DNA of 25,900 bases from a virus (IMGVR_UViG_3300023110_000150:1-25900); one strand, 5' to 3'; shown: positions 17,601-25,900, numbered from the stretch's first letter. The notes: generated by a model from the letters alone, not told the origin. Made by a program: numbers and translations.

Positions 17601-20600
17601 ACTGGTATCTTCCGTTGTTTAATCTGTATACTGCAACTTTACGTACAGGATTTACTGGGTCATAATCAACAGTAACAACAAGTACTTGTCCATCTTCACT
17701 TACATCGTACTTTTCGCCAAACGCAAACAAGTTAGTTTGGTTTAGTGTACTATCGCCAATTTCGATACCAGATGTATTTGGCATGAATCCTAAGACATCG
17801 CTTGCTTCGGTTACAACTTCCCAGAACTGAGAATTAAACGGTTGTGCGATTAGGTTTGTAGTTAAACGATAAATTTCACCCGAATATAATACTAGTTCAT
17901 TTTCGTAATAGTCAATTGTAGGATCAAATACGCCTCTGTAATTAGGATCCTTGTTTAACAACCAGTCTGTATCTGCATCTTTTTTGTATACATAAATTTT
18001 GCCAGGAAGGGTAGTAGTTCCGTTTCCTTTAGCATGTATTAATGCTAGATAGGTATTATTATTTTTTCTAATTTTAATTTGATTACCAAACTGTAGCCCG
18101 TCTACTGCATCTGGAACTGTATAGTATCCTAAAGTATTATAGAGCAAGCCGCCGGACTTTTCAAAAAATCCTACAACACCTTCGTTGGTTCTTCCACTTG
18201 GATCAGCACTTACATCAATTGGAATATTTCTTACCTCTGTCCAGTCAAGGTTTAATCTATTTGGAGGAGTGCTTGTTCTAGTAATACCTGATTTTGTATT
18301 TTCAAAGTAAACAAAATATTCTAAATCTTCTAATACAGTAGCAGGAGATACTGCTATATTTTCTCCTGTATCAATAACAATCGCTCTACCTGCATTTGTT
18401 GTTGCAAGTTCTGAAGAAATAATATTACCAATAAGTCTTTCTGTTGAATCATTTAGGAAGAAAGAACAGGTACTAATGTCATCGTTATCGGTACCTAAGC
18501 TCCAACCGTCTGTAGCATTTTTAACAAAAATCTTAACTCTGTCAAACAATCTAATAACGTTTGTAACTGTTGCACTAGCATTTGTAGTTTGGTCAATGAC
18601 TTGATCGCCAACTTCCGGAATAAATGGATTTCCTTGCAGGTCAAAGTTAGTATACAAAACTACAATTTCACCGTCCCAAATATCATCCACAGTATGTGTG
18701 GCTCCATTTAGATAGTCAAATGTTAATCCAATAGCTTCTGGGCTTTGTACAATATTGTTTACTTTTAGTTCGTTTAAATAAAATCTAAAAGTGTCACCGA
18801 CTTCTAAATCAGCGTCAACAGGTGATCTAAAATACCAGCGAGTATCTAATCTTTCAATTTCTGTTTGGCCTTCAATAAAACTTAGTGTTTCAATGTGGCT
18901 AATTGGCGTTACTTGTATAGCACTTCTATTTTGTAGATTATCAAGAATGTTATAATAATCTACAGGAGTTGTTGACTCTTCTTGTTTAATAAAGTCTTTG
19001 TAAATTAAGTTAGGATTAGTTTCTGCAACTTCGGTACTATTAAATGTTGTACCTACATCTACATACCACCAACCGTTATATCCTGTGTATTCTGTAGCAA
19101 ATAATTTTTCATACTCGCCCAAGAAAACAATTCCACTATACAACTCACCGGTTTCTGCAAAGTCGCCATTTACATCTTTAACATAAATTAAAGTTTTATT
19201 ATCTGGATTATTAAATCTGTATTGCACTGTTCCTTTACCTAGTGTACTTGTAATAGTATCTCCTACTCCAGGAACTGCCTGAGTGTTATCAATTAATAGG
19301 ATAACATCAATTTTATCTACAATAGTGTGCTGTTTAGTAAAGAACTGTTTATTTAAAACTGCATCGCCGTTAAACGGTGAATACCCTAAAGGAGTTTTAG
19401 TAGTAAATTCATTCCATACTGTATTAAACTTGTCGCCAACTTTAGATGCTTCATACATATCCGAAGGTGCTCTAAACAATACATGGTTAGTAGCTTCGTC
19501 TGCAAAAGAATAGTTTCCTCTAATTACATATTCAATATCCGGATATGCTTGTGTTATTGTATCATATTTTTCATCTAGAACAATCGCAGTTGATCTAAAT
19601 GTATTTAGAGAGGTAATTTCTGCAGGCTGTACTGTACGTCTAGCTAGCCATAATTCTTCAGTGTATTTTACAATATCACCTTGGTTGTAAGTAATTGCTG
19701 GGTCATATTGTCCTACAAATTGTGACTTAACATCTGATGCACCTGGAGCACCCACTGCAATATATTTGCCGTCTGTACTTATTGCGACTGACTTGCCGAA
19801 GTCGTTATTTGTAGTCCACAAACTGGCAGGCTCATTAATAGTACTTACTAGGTTAATAGGACCAAAGTCTGTTTGTCTATTATAGATATTAATATTAGAA
19901 GTATTAATCGACGAATCATTAACACCAGGATTACCTAGCACAAGATTAGCATTATTGCTGTCTATATCAAAACTAGTAGCAAAGTCTACACTAGAAGTAT
20001 TTGTAATTTCTTTGTCTGCCAAGAAACGCTTTTCATTTTCTAGCACACTCCATTTTCCACTACCGTTGTCATCCAACCAAACAGTTTCTTTATCATAAAG
20101 TTTGGTATCAAAAACAAGTTGGTTTAATTCTTCTGGAGAACTAATTCTTGCAGGTGTTAAAATTGTTATAAATCCTTCAAGATCTGTATTTTCGCTTCCT
20201 GTTCCCTCAACAGTAATTTTATCAAGTTCTACACTTACTACTTTATAAAACTTGTCAAAAGGAGTATTTACAACACCGAATATTTCTCCCACTTTAACAT
20301 CAAAAATTCTATCAACTGTTATTTGGAATCCACTCGATGATTGTGTAGAAGAAAGAACTTTAACATTTGTCGGGCTTGACTTATACACATTCCAACTGTT
20401 ATCAACATTACCTACCCAAATATAACTACCTGTTTCTACACTATCTATATTAAGACTTAAGATATCATCATAAGTTGCAACTGTAAAATCAACATCTTCT
20501 TCAGTAACATATCCTGCTGTATTAATATAATCTTTAAATTTATATTCTGTAGGGAACGGCTTATGATCGTAATTATTAGGTTTTAAGTAAATGTCTTTTC

Positions 20601-23600
20601 TTTCAAGTTGTTTAATAAGTGTTGTATCTTGAGTATCAATTCTATCAACTAATGTAAATGGCTGAGGACTTAATCTCATATCCTCTTCATTTATCTTAAT
20701 CTCAAATTCTTCATAACCTGATGTTGAACCATACTGGCCGTTTAGTATTGCCCATTCTTCAAAAAATTCTAAACTATCTTTGTTAGCACTTCCTAATTTA
20801 TCAAAAAGTTTTGTAAGAGCATTTTTTGTACCTTTATCTCTAACAAATCCTTGATAAAACTTAAACTGGCTTACACTGTCTGGAATAATATTTTCCAAGT
20901 ACTTACGTTTTTGATAGCCAATTAAATGTTGTGCTAAACGCTGTTGATCAATATCAAAATTATCGCTTTCTAAATCATAAAAATCTGCAAACTGGTTTGT
21001 TTTGTATTCAAAGTTTGGAATTAAGCCTGCTTTAGGTTCTCTTGGTAGTCTAGACCATACAGAATTTTGGAATGATGCGGCACCTGGAATTTTTGTAATT
21101 GCAGTATAATAAAATGCTTTATATTTTACAATATCTCCAATAGCATAATCTTTCCATGCTGTCCACTCAGTAACTACTGCACTATCATAAATGAAGCCTG
21201 GAATATTTAATCCGCCATTCCATTCGTCTGATCTGTAACCTAAAACTTTAATACGTTCTTGTCTGTATCCGCTAGGCTGGTCAAAGATAATATCTCCAAA
21301 CACTGTATTATTGTCAATAATAACAACATGCTCTTTTTGTACTACTGGAATTTTAATATGATAAATTCCGTCTGCGGTGTTTTTAGTAGCTAGACCAAAT
21401 TTATTTGATTTGTCTCTAATTGTTCCGCTAAATTCTGGTTGGAACTTTTTGCCGTCTGCCTTTAATAAACTATAGTCAAAGAAATTATCAAAAATATCAT
21501 CAACAACTGAATATTCAGATTCAAATTCAAGTTTGTCTGCACCCGGACTAAGTGTGATTAATGTTCCTGCCTTCCAACGCTGTAAACTCCAGAACATAAA
21601 TTCTTTTGCACTAGTTTTCCAAGTTACAACATCGCCAATTGCTTGGTTATATGTATCAAAAATAAATCCTTGTGATTCTAAATAAGCACCGTATCCTAAT
21701 AAGAAATCAACAACACCCTGAACATCTGGGAATAGAGTACCGTAAGGAACTTCTTGGATTTCTTTGTCAAAGATTTTTGCAAAGGTAGCCGATACTCCGC
21801 CAGTTTCAGGCAAGTACGGAAGTTTAGCAAAATATTCAAGATTAGGTGATTCGTCTGTATTATGTTTTACAGTTACTCTATAATAACTATCTCCAATTTG
21901 TACAAGTTGACCTTGTTCATAAATTCTATTTGACTGATAGGTAACAAAATTTTCACTAATACCGCCTATACGAATAGTTGTATCATTTTGCTGTTTTATA
22001 ACAGGATAAGTTCTAAATGCTGGTGATGATCTATCATATCCTCGTACAGTATAACCTCTAGATTGTTTTTCAACAATAACACCGCTATAACTATATCTTT
22101 CTAAAGGTGTACTTGTGTTTAAGAAAATATTATAATTTTCTTCCGGAACAAAAATATTTCCTTCGTTATACGGAGTTCTACTGTCTAGTATTAGTTTAAA
22201 TTTTTCTTGTTGTGTAAATCCGCCAAGTTTAAATCCTAACTGATAAGAAATATTGTTTATATCAGTTTTGTAAACTGAATACAAATAGTTAGAATTTCCT
22301 CTAAGCATTCCTTGCATATAGTTTACTAGTCCCGACGTATAAACTCTTTGGTCATCTTCTGCAATGTTAGGAAATACTAAATCTTGCAATCTAATTCTTT
22401 TGTTAGTTTCAGAGTAAACAAGTTCTCCTGCACTATTTCTTACAGTTCTACTTCTATCAAATGCTAGTCCAAAAACTTTTGTAGGCTGATTTACTAGCCA
22501 TGCAATAATTAATGCAAATGGATATTCGCTGTTTCTACGCCATGCAGTTTCAACAGGTGCTTGATCACCAAATTTAAACGAATCTCCTGTACGTGTAGAA
22601 ATTAGTCCCTGTGCAAATCCTGTTTCAGAAGGTGCAACAAGATTGCCATCCACGTCTACAGGAATGTGTTTTTGTAAATTCTTATGTCTATGCTTTATTG
22701 AATATCTTGGATTTTCAGGATCTCTAATATATCCGTTTTCTAAATCTTCCCAAAGCACTTTGTTATTTTTAGTGTATGGTGATTCGCCATAAACATCATT
22801 AAACCAAGTTGGCTTATTTTGAATACCTAAGCACACCCAAGGTTCTAAATGAGGTCTGTCTGTGCCAAAATACTTTTTGTATATGCCTCTCCAAAAACCT
22901 CTTAGAGGTTTGCCTTCTGGATCTGTAGCATGTGCATAGTTATATGTAAATCCATCTAGATTATTAAAAAACGTATGTTGCGAATAATCAATACTACCTG
23001 CATTTTCTAACCATTGGTTAAAATCTATAATTAAACTTGGATTAACTTTTTGATCTGTAAATTTAGTTGGATCATTATAAGTATCTTCAAAATCATCAAT
23101 ATTAAAAATACTAGGATCATACTTAATTTTAATATTATTATGGATTCTTTTTTCAAGTTCTAAAATTAATCCATCTCTATAATCGCCATATGTTTTTACA
23201 ATCGATCCGTCATGTCCTTGAATTACTGTAACTAGTTCAGGATATGCATTAAAGTCTGTTGTATCTTCAACTGCTTCTTTTTTAGTAGCATTTGGCATGA
23301 AGAAAATTTTATTAGATCCTTCAAATTCAATTGCTTTTACTGTTCCAGTTCCTGCATTTAAATTATCATACTGTATTGCTTCTGCTTCGCTAGTAAACAA
23401 AGGATAGAACCAACCTAGTTTATTTCCTTCGTTCATGTTTTGACTTTTTACGCCATAGAATTTCCAAGGACCTGTAGATTCAGCATCAGTTAAAATAAAC
23501 GTATCGTCCGAATAAACTTTTGGATAATATGCTGGATATAAACCTAGTTTTGTAGGAGTAGGCGGAATCCAACATCCATCTGTGCTATCGTAATCTCTAA

Positions 23601-25900
23601 TAGTAATTAGATCATCTTCTACAATATCTATGCTTAGTTGTACAAATCCTTCAGTAGTAAAAGTATAATCTTTATCTTTAATTAATAATTCACCGTTTCT
23701 ATAAACGTAAACAGCTCTGTTGTTTAACTCATCTACGCTATAAGGATTACCAATACTAAAATATTTGTTATCTTCATCTATAACAGTATACTCATATGTA
23801 ACATAACCTTCGTATGCTAACATATCACTAAAATAAAACGCATCATTTTTTGTTTTTTCAGACATCATACGCTGAATAATTTGACTAACTACTGTTTCTA
23901 CAGAACCGTCAACTCCTAAATTTTCAGCTGTTTGAATAAAGTTTCTTTTAAACTTAGCATATTCAGTTTTTGCATAGCGAATAGCTCTTGTAATGTCGTA
24001 TTCTTTTTTAGTTGTATGTAACGAAGCAAATCCAATTAATCCAGAATGTTGTACAAACTTAGTTCCAAACTTACTTAGATTTGGAAGATCTCTTAAATTA
24101 CTTGTTCCTGGAAACTCTCCTGTCCAAGCATTATTATTTTCAGTAATTGTTTTTACATGATCGTTAATTTGTCCTAGTGTAAATTCTTCAATTCCTTCAT
24201 TATTAGGATTGTTTTGAAGATTAATAGGAAATTCGTAATAACCGTTATCATTTTTTGGTGCTGTTGAAACTGTCTTAATAACTAATTTCTGATCTTCAGT
24301 TATGTCTGTAAGAAATTGAACATATTTTTTAGTAGATCCGTCAATTATATCATATTCGCTAGGTAATACTTTTTTATCGTCAACAAATACACTTACTTGA
24401 ATATCATTAATTAATGCCGCATTATTATAAACATCAATTTCAAAATTATTAAATTGGATGCTTGTATCATACTGTCTAACAACTGGCTGTACACTTTCTC
24501 TGTATGCTTTTACCCATGCACTTCTATAATCAAAATTTTCTCTATTGATGTACTGTTGTAATAATCCTTTACTAACTGATTCAGTAATAACTTGTGTTCC
24601 GTCTTGATACTCGAACTCTTGTCCCTCGAAATCAAAGCTAAAGGTAATGTCACCAGTATTTTCGAGTGTTCTATAAACAATAGGAAATCCTAGTTCAACA
24701 TCATTTGTTCCTGTTCCTACTTTATAAGAAAATATTTTTGTGCCTGTAAATGTTGATGCTTCATAAGAAGAATAACTGTCGCCGTTGTTATCAAAAACAT
24801 CAAACAAAGGCGGTTGATTGAGTTGGGTTTTTTGCTGTGCTTCTTTCCAACTACTATTAGAATAGTAATAAATTTTACCTTTGTTTTTTAACCCGTTTGT
24901 AACAATTACTGTTTCATTATCTAATGGATCAGTATCTTCTGTTTCTCTTAATGCAATTTGACTTTGATTGTTGATTGTAAGAATATCTACTTCGTAAATT
25001 TTTCCGTTGACTCTTACATCAGTATCAGCATTAAATAAAATTCTCATTCCTTTTACAATATCAACACCATCAATATTGTAACCTAATTGACCTTCAACAT
25101 TGCTAAAAACATCTTTAGTAAAATTATCAATCAAATCAACTGCTGTTTTAGACTTAGATCCAAAATTAAATAATTTTAATCCTGCTTCAAATTCAATAAT
25201 AGGTCTAATTGCTCTGCTTGTTTGATCAACATCAAACGGAATATCTAAAATTTCTGCTGTTGTTTTTAGAACATCTTGATGTACCCATTTGTTATATCTT
25301 GTCCATTGATTGCCGTCAACACTTTGTCTACTAATAACAATATAATCTTTGGTTCCTGCATAACCTAATGCATTATCAAAAGGTTGCTTATCAAAAGGAT
25401 TTGCATCAAACTCAACATCTCTATCTTCAATATAGTCTGCTTGAATTTTTAGATCGTTTGCATTAATAAGTTGAATACTTTTTCCAACACCTTCAACTAC
25501 ATATTCACCTGTGGCATATTTTTCAGGTAGTACAATACCATCAAACTTTATTTTCATTCCGTTTGATAATTTATGTCCTGAATTTAGTGTATAACTTGTT
25601 TTACCAATGATTTCTTCTTCAACATTAATTTCACTGTTTTCTTCAATGTTTTGAATTTTAATTAATCCGCTTGCTTCAATACTGTTACCATTTACATAAA
25701 ATAAGTAATCAGGAGCATTTAATGGAACTTCAAATGTAACAACACCTTGTTCAACTTCATTTTCAGATAGTCCGTTATTATATAAAAATTCAGTATCAGT
25801 AGTATTTTTAGTTCTAATACTAAACGGCATGTTAGGTGCGTCTACATTAAATGTATATGTTTGTCCTCTGTATAGAGTCAGTGTAGGATTGCTGTTTACA
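11653..25900 (-). CDS. giant multidomain virion structural protein (5' end beyond window)
   Basis: At least 4748 codons, open at the right edge. The first in-window ATG (25830) is internal: the frame continues upstream as NPTLTLYRGQTYTFNVDAPN, part of a domain that runs on into MPFSIRTKN. In order: the N-terminal module; a conserved phage core (DGSIVKTYGDYRDGL at about 23.2 kb; RGFWRGIYKKYFGTDRPHLE at 22.9 kb; FYDLESDNFD and QQRLAQHLIGYQKRKYL at 20.9-21.0 kb); four carbohydrate-binding-like YxxGxxVxY modules; FG-GAP-like propeller blades (NDFGKSVAISTDGKYIAVGA at 19.8 kb, more at 18.1-17.0 kb); SGSGY...GGGGSGA repeats (15.8 and 14.7 kb); and about six beta-sandwich-like repeats with VLVNG or VFVGG strands (14.5-11.7 kb), ending KSKEAELPE. 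It probably forms part of the baseplate, tail tip or fibre attachment. Similar giants occur in marine T4-like phages. Adjoining structural genes and late elements fit late expression. Confidence 0.88.
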   Translation of the reverse strand, partial: VNSNPTLTLYRGQTYTFNVDAPNMPFSIRTKNTTDTEFLYNNGLSENEVEQGVVTFEVPLNAPDYLFYVNGNSIEASGLIKIQNIEENSEINVEEEIIGKTSYTLNSGHKLSNGMKIKFDGIVLPEKYATGEYVVEGVGKSIQLINANDLKIQADYIEDRDVEFDANPFDKQPFDNALGYAGTKDYIVISRQSVDGNQWTRYNKWVHQDVLKTTAEILDIPFDVDQTSRAIRPIIEFEAGLKLFNFGSKSKTAVDLIDNFTKDVFSNVEGQLGYNIDGVDIVKGMRILFNADTDVRVNGKIYEVDILTINNQSQIALRETEDTDPLDNETVIVTNGLKNKGKIYYYSNSSWKEAQQKTQLNQPPLFDVFDNNGDSYSSYEASTFTGTKIFSYKVGTGTNDVELGFPIVYRTLENTGDITFSFDFEGQEFEYQDGTQVITESVSKGLLQQYINRENFDYRSAWVKAYRESVQPVVRQYDTSIQFNNFEIDVYNNAALINDIQVSVFVDDKKVLPSEYDIIDGSTKKYVQFLTDITEDQKLVIKTVSTAPKNDNGYYEFPINLQNNPNNEGIEEFTLGQINDHVKTITENNNAWTGEFPGTSNLRDLPNLSKFGTKFVQHSGLIGFASLHTTKKEYDITRAIRYAKTEYAKFKRNFIQTAENLGVDGSVETVVSQIIQRMMSEKTKNDAFYFSDMLAYEGYVTYEYTVIDEDNKYFSIGNPYSVDELNNRAVYVYRNGELLIKDKDYTFTTEGFVQLSIDIVEDDLITIRDYDSTDGCWIPPTPTKLGLYPAYYPKVYSDDTFILTDAESTGPWKFYGVKSQNMNEGNKLGWFYPLFTSEAEAIQYDNLNAGTGTVKAIEFEGSNKIFFMPNATKKEAVEDTTDFNAYPELVTVIQGHDGSIVKTYGDYRDGLILELEKRIHNNIKIKYDPSIFNIDDFEDTYNDPTKFTDQKVNPSLIIDFNQWLENAGSIDYSQHTFFNNLDGFTYNYAHATDPEGKPLRGFWRGIYKKYFGTDRPHLEPWVCLGIQNKPTWFNDVYGESPYTKNNKVLWEDLENGYIRDPENPRYSIKHRHKNLQKHIPVDVDGNLVAPSETGFAQGLISTRTGDSFKFGDQAPVETAWRRNSEYPFALIIAWLVNQPTKVFGLAFDRSRTVRNSAGELVYSETNKRIRLQDLVFPNIAEDDQRVYTSGLVNYMQGMLRGNSNYLYSVYKTDINNISYQLGFKLGGFTQQEKFKLILDSRTPYNEGNIFVPEENYNIFLNTSTPLERYSYSGVIVEKQSRGYTVRGYDRSSPAFRTYPVIKQQNDTTIRIGGISENFVTYQSNRIYEQGQLVQIGDSYYRVTVKHNTDESPNLEYFAKLPYLPETGGVSATFAKIFDKEIQEVPYGTLFPDVQGVVDFLLGYGAYLESQGFIFDTYNQAIGDVVTWKTSAKEFMFWSLQRWKAGTLITLSPGADKLEFESEYSVVDDIFDNFFDYSLLKADGKKFQPEFSGTIRDKSNKFGLATKNTADGIYHIKIPVVQKEHVVIIDNNTVFGDIIFDQPSGYRQERIKVLGYRSDEWNGGLNIPGFIYDSAVVTEWTAWKDYAIGDIVKYKAFYYTAITKIPGAASFQNSVWSRLPREPKAGLIPNFEYKTNQFADFYDLESDNFDIDQQRLAQHLIGYQKRKYLENIIPDSVSQFKFYQGFVRDKGTKNALTKLFDKLGSANKDSLEFFEEWAILNGQYGSTSGYEEFEIKINEEDMRLSPQPFTLVDRIDTQDTTLIKQLERKDIYLKPNNYDHKPFPTEYKFKDYINTAGYVTEEDVDFTVATYDDILSLNIDSVETGSYIWVGNVDNSWNVYKSSPTNVKVLSSTQSSSGFQITVDRIFDVKVGEIFGVVNTPFDKFYKVVSVELDKITVEGTGSENTDLEGFITILTPARISSPEELNQLVFDTKLYDKETVWLDDNGSGKWSVLENEKRFLADKEITNTSSVDFATSFDIDSNNANLVLGNPGVNDSSINTSNINIYNRQTDFGPINLVSTINEPASLWTTNNDFGKSVAISTDGKYIAVGAPGASDVKSQFVGQYDPAITYNQGDIVKYTEELWLARRTVQPAEITSLNTFRSTAIVLDEKYDTITQAYPDIEYVIRGNYSFADEATNHVLFRAPSDMYEASKVGDKFNTVWNEFTTKTPLGYSPFNGDAVLNKQFFTKQHTIVDKIDVILLIDNTQAVPGVGDTITSTLGKGTVQYRFNNPDNKTLIYVKDVNGDFAETGELYSGIVFLGEYEKLFATEYTGYNGWWYVDVGTTFNSTEVAETNPNLIYKDFIKQEESTTPVDYYNILDNLQNRSAIQVTPISHIETLSFIEGQTEIERLDTRWYFRSPVDADLEVGDTFRFYLNELKVNNIVQSPEAIGLTFDYLNGATHTVDDIWDGEIVVLYTNFDLQGNPFIPEVGDQVIDQTTNASATVTNVIRLFDRVKIFVKNATDGWSLGTDNDDISTCSFFLNDSTERLIGNIISSELATTNAGRAIVIDTGENIAVSPATVLEDLEYFVYFENTKSGITRTSTPPNRLNLDWTEVRNIPIDVSADPSGRTNEGVVGFFEKSGGLLYNTLGYYTVPDAVDGLQFGNQIKIRKNNNTYLALIHAKGNGTTTLPGKIYVYKKDADTDWLLNKDPNYRGVFDPTIDYYENELVLYSGEIYRLTTNLIAQPFNSQFWEVVTEASDVLGFMPNTSGIEIGDSTLNQTNLFAFGEKYDVSEDGQVLVVTVDYDPVNPVRKVAVYRLNNGRYQYSQLLESDLSEDENFGSDVSISNDGKVVFIGASRNDTINRANGAVYSYQQQNGTFVLSQTVYGPDQGLNVQFGSRVEYNNGTLAVGSVGGDIVNKTSFDGDQTSFDNKVTQFTQVDQDSGTIELYENYNNKFLYGQTLSYNKDVIFFADNFKIVNNHVYVGLTLYTEEVEDGNNINGKVIDFRKDKNTFMWSELRSPIDQVDISKFNGAFLYDTKTNELLTYVDILDPIQGAIAGPAEQEISIKTPYDIAQYNIVVDNTANEDTLNPTTDEFVGKIWWDISTAKFVNPYQGDIISSTNKFNKLFTGASIDIYEWVESTVIPSRWDARADTEAGIVAGISGKSLYGDNAYSSKRVYDTASKTFSTKYYFWVKGKKTIPNVPGRFVSAYDVSQYIQDPDSQNYKYLTMNSNSQFALHNCESLIRDNDIALSIRYWINENQQQNIHREYQIVTDGLKTSKPSKIVEDKWIDSLVGYDLQNRPVPDLNLSAKQKYGNQNVPRQSWFVNRKEALKQTIERINYVIKDILILDAYDISSLDDKDPAPAFAERKYDTTVDTVAELRFVNVSSAKPAVISPVIENGRIVDIVITDKGQGYTVAPTYKIIDSKGQDAELDITIDENGSIARVRILKSGKNYSNSARISIRKFSVLVNSDENIGGRWAIYSYSGTYSRVESQAYDVSLYWEYIDWYKTGYNQFTVINHTIDYAYQLDSINVTVGQVVKITSIGSGGWLLLRKVDDQENVDYTVNYETIGRQNGTIQFKQQIYDTLISNTGYDGISYDSQFYDVQPITELRIILDVVKNKIYINDLEIEWNKLFFVGLRYVFSEQNFVDWAFKTSFVKAKHNFGDLAQKITFQNDNLSSYEDYVNEAKPFKTKVREYVSSYEKTETNSIVATDFDLPPKYNAVLGKIHAPEVQVVDGEILTGIADISSYPNRHWAENVGFELTDIVIADSGSGYLSKPIIKIVGGGGSGAKAEAFIGAGKITNIKVTKPGSGYITPPEIIIEGSLDDDGSAGRAAAQLGNGKIRSAHVVVKFDRTTGNFLITTLDETETFTSQPNQQVFELKYPMNVISTNITVLVNGVEALRSQYTYDNKKDTTKGYDRYKGRILFNTAPNANSEITVQYKKGTELLDAQDRINLLYNPTTGQLANDLSQLMDGVDYGGVEVTSIDFGGGAGWNADRWNESAFDVFDTTYEDEVFVLDGSTSVFELNQPLENGVVYNVYLNGVRIDDEAWTSSEDSTSITNKNAKMRSITGDGTTTTVTIDEELIPTEAGDIIVIRKETSDGSFIPDPKSYDTLVDGGNLRYTTAKGINAEDINIDGDGFVTPTTSKGPEELVPGQVLDTVDIKVFHRVGTGGSEISSNVYSADSSVLTYKFDFLPQNKDALIVKVNGIVVSNYTVNYKDKTVTFDSALSNTDEINIISLTSNGNGILDIGTFETDGSTIVYESNVPYTEESNSYLSMDGEEPEYVVIETANNKIGFDFGLPPEEGKVINFAIYTGTEKTFSQIGIDTFTGDGSTSAFALSRIPFATIPLLSNIIVKKNNKILSAGYKEEFVISTAREYQLRTYQQPPGKLGSDDIVLLLNGEALVPAVDYIIRPFNSSVELFDGVGEDGDRLQIFVTADADYTLTVADTVATVTLNDAPADGDTVSIYNFAKHDVQAIERTRLDAVNRVTLTVGTDDHEEYHRLRNGLIKLDIKAKDSQYAWVTINGDLLTPNVDYYVTEDGNFVKILNEIADNDQIDIIQFGTTGITSNRFAFRQFKDIFNRTVYKRLGDDRAYRLAEDLSVFDNKIVLENAEGLPEPNSAINLPGVIFINSERIEYFVKEGNKLKQLTRGTLGTGVKHVHDAGSVVYNQGYTQTIPYKDETVQVKHTGDDSTNTFDLGYTPSSVNELEVFVGGKRLRKSAVKVFDITVNQDSPEGDVTVPAEFTVENSNLVLTRTPVLGESIIIVKKQGKLWTPLGESLEDVENSITRFLKSKEAELPE
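11740..14480 (-). repeat. C-terminal beta-sandwich-like repeat array of the giant protein
   Basis: About six divergent units share the pattern F-x-L-x4-P, a V-x-V-N-G-type strand, a Tyr-containing loop, then a G-D-x-I-x-I strand. Examples are VFELKYPMN with ITVLVNGVEAL (14.4 kb), VFELNQPLENG with VYLNGVRI (13.95 kb), LIVKVNGIVVS (13.45 kb), IVLLLNGEALVP (12.85 kb), AWVTINGDLLTPNVDYYV (12.45 kb) and TFDLGYTPSSVNELEVFVGG (11.95 kb). The units are related in protein pattern, not at DNA level. Confidence 0.55.
16990..19815 (-). other. FG-GAP-like beta-propeller region inside the giant protein
   Basis: Blade-like repeats of the form FGxxVxIsxDGxxxxVGA followed by G-x-VYxYxx are visible: NDFGKSVAISTDGKYIAVGA near 19.8 kb; GLQFGNQIKIRKNNNTYLAL near 18.1 kb; FGEKYDVSEDGQVLVVTV near 17.7 kb; ENFGSDVSISNDGKVVFIGA near 17.55 kb; VQFGSRVEYNNGTLAVGSVG near 17.35 kb; and FKIVNNHVYVGL near 17.1 kb. 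The first is separated from the rest by over 500 residues. The fold is inferred from the pattern only. Confidence 0.6.

Noticed and set aside
22895-22911. Short palindrome AAACCTCT-T-AGAGGTTT in the giant gene
   Set aside because: It encodes part of a conserved segment (KPLRGFW), is only 8 bases per arm, and is not near a domain border or gene end; chance is a reasonable explanation.
11653-25830. Possibility that the giant frame is an assembly or frameshift artefact
   Set aside because: The frame is continuous, codon use looks even, and conserved phage structural motifs appear in one frame from end to end, so a real giant gene is the simpler reading.

Overview
The window is a late, virion-structure region of a large tailed double-stranded DNA phage. 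It is best read as a T4-like myovirus from the marine plankton. The DNA is AT-rich, and every supported gene lies on the minus strand, so the genes read from right to left. Coding is almost continuous: no gap exceeds about 70 bases and many genes overlap by 1 to 11 bases. T4-type late promoter elements (TATAAATA) sit at gene boundaries. The protein set (a giant multidomain structural protein, several fibre-like proteins sharing an N-terminal module, a tail-collar protein, small glycosyltransferases and a twitch/radical SAM protein) is familiar from T4-like cyanophages, SAR11 pelagiphages and uncultured marine myoviruses. The host cannot be fixed from this window. There is no tRNA, CRISPR array, insertion sequence or integrase.

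Region A (25900 down to 11653) is a single enormous open reading frame of at least 4748 codons whose start lies beyond the right edge. It encodes a modular tail or baseplate-associated protein: an N-terminal NPTLTLYRGQTYTF-type module, a conserved phage core, carbohydrate-binding-like modules, an interrupted FG-GAP-like beta-propeller, Gly-rich SGSGY repeats and a C-terminal row of beta-sandwich-like repeats.

Region B (11630 to 4733) holds five structural genes: a 203-residue protein, three long paralogous fibre/adhesin-like proteins (672, 597 and 493 residues) and a 308-residue virion protein. The first three are coupled by TAATG overlaps. The 493- and 308-residue genes each have their own late-promoter-like element.

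Region C (4666 to 1) is a separate six-gene cassette: a small unknown protein, two paralogous glycosyltransferase-like proteins, an unknown beta-rich protein, a third glycosyltransferase-like protein, and an N-terminal-twitch radical SAM protein cut by the left edge. All six are joined by overlapping stops and starts. They are preceded by a consensus sigma-70 promoter (TTGACA, 17 bases, TATAAT) rather than a late element. The cassette may modify sugars or peptides, either on the virion or in the host, under different timing from the structural genes. That functional reading is inference; the promoter and overlaps are visible directly.
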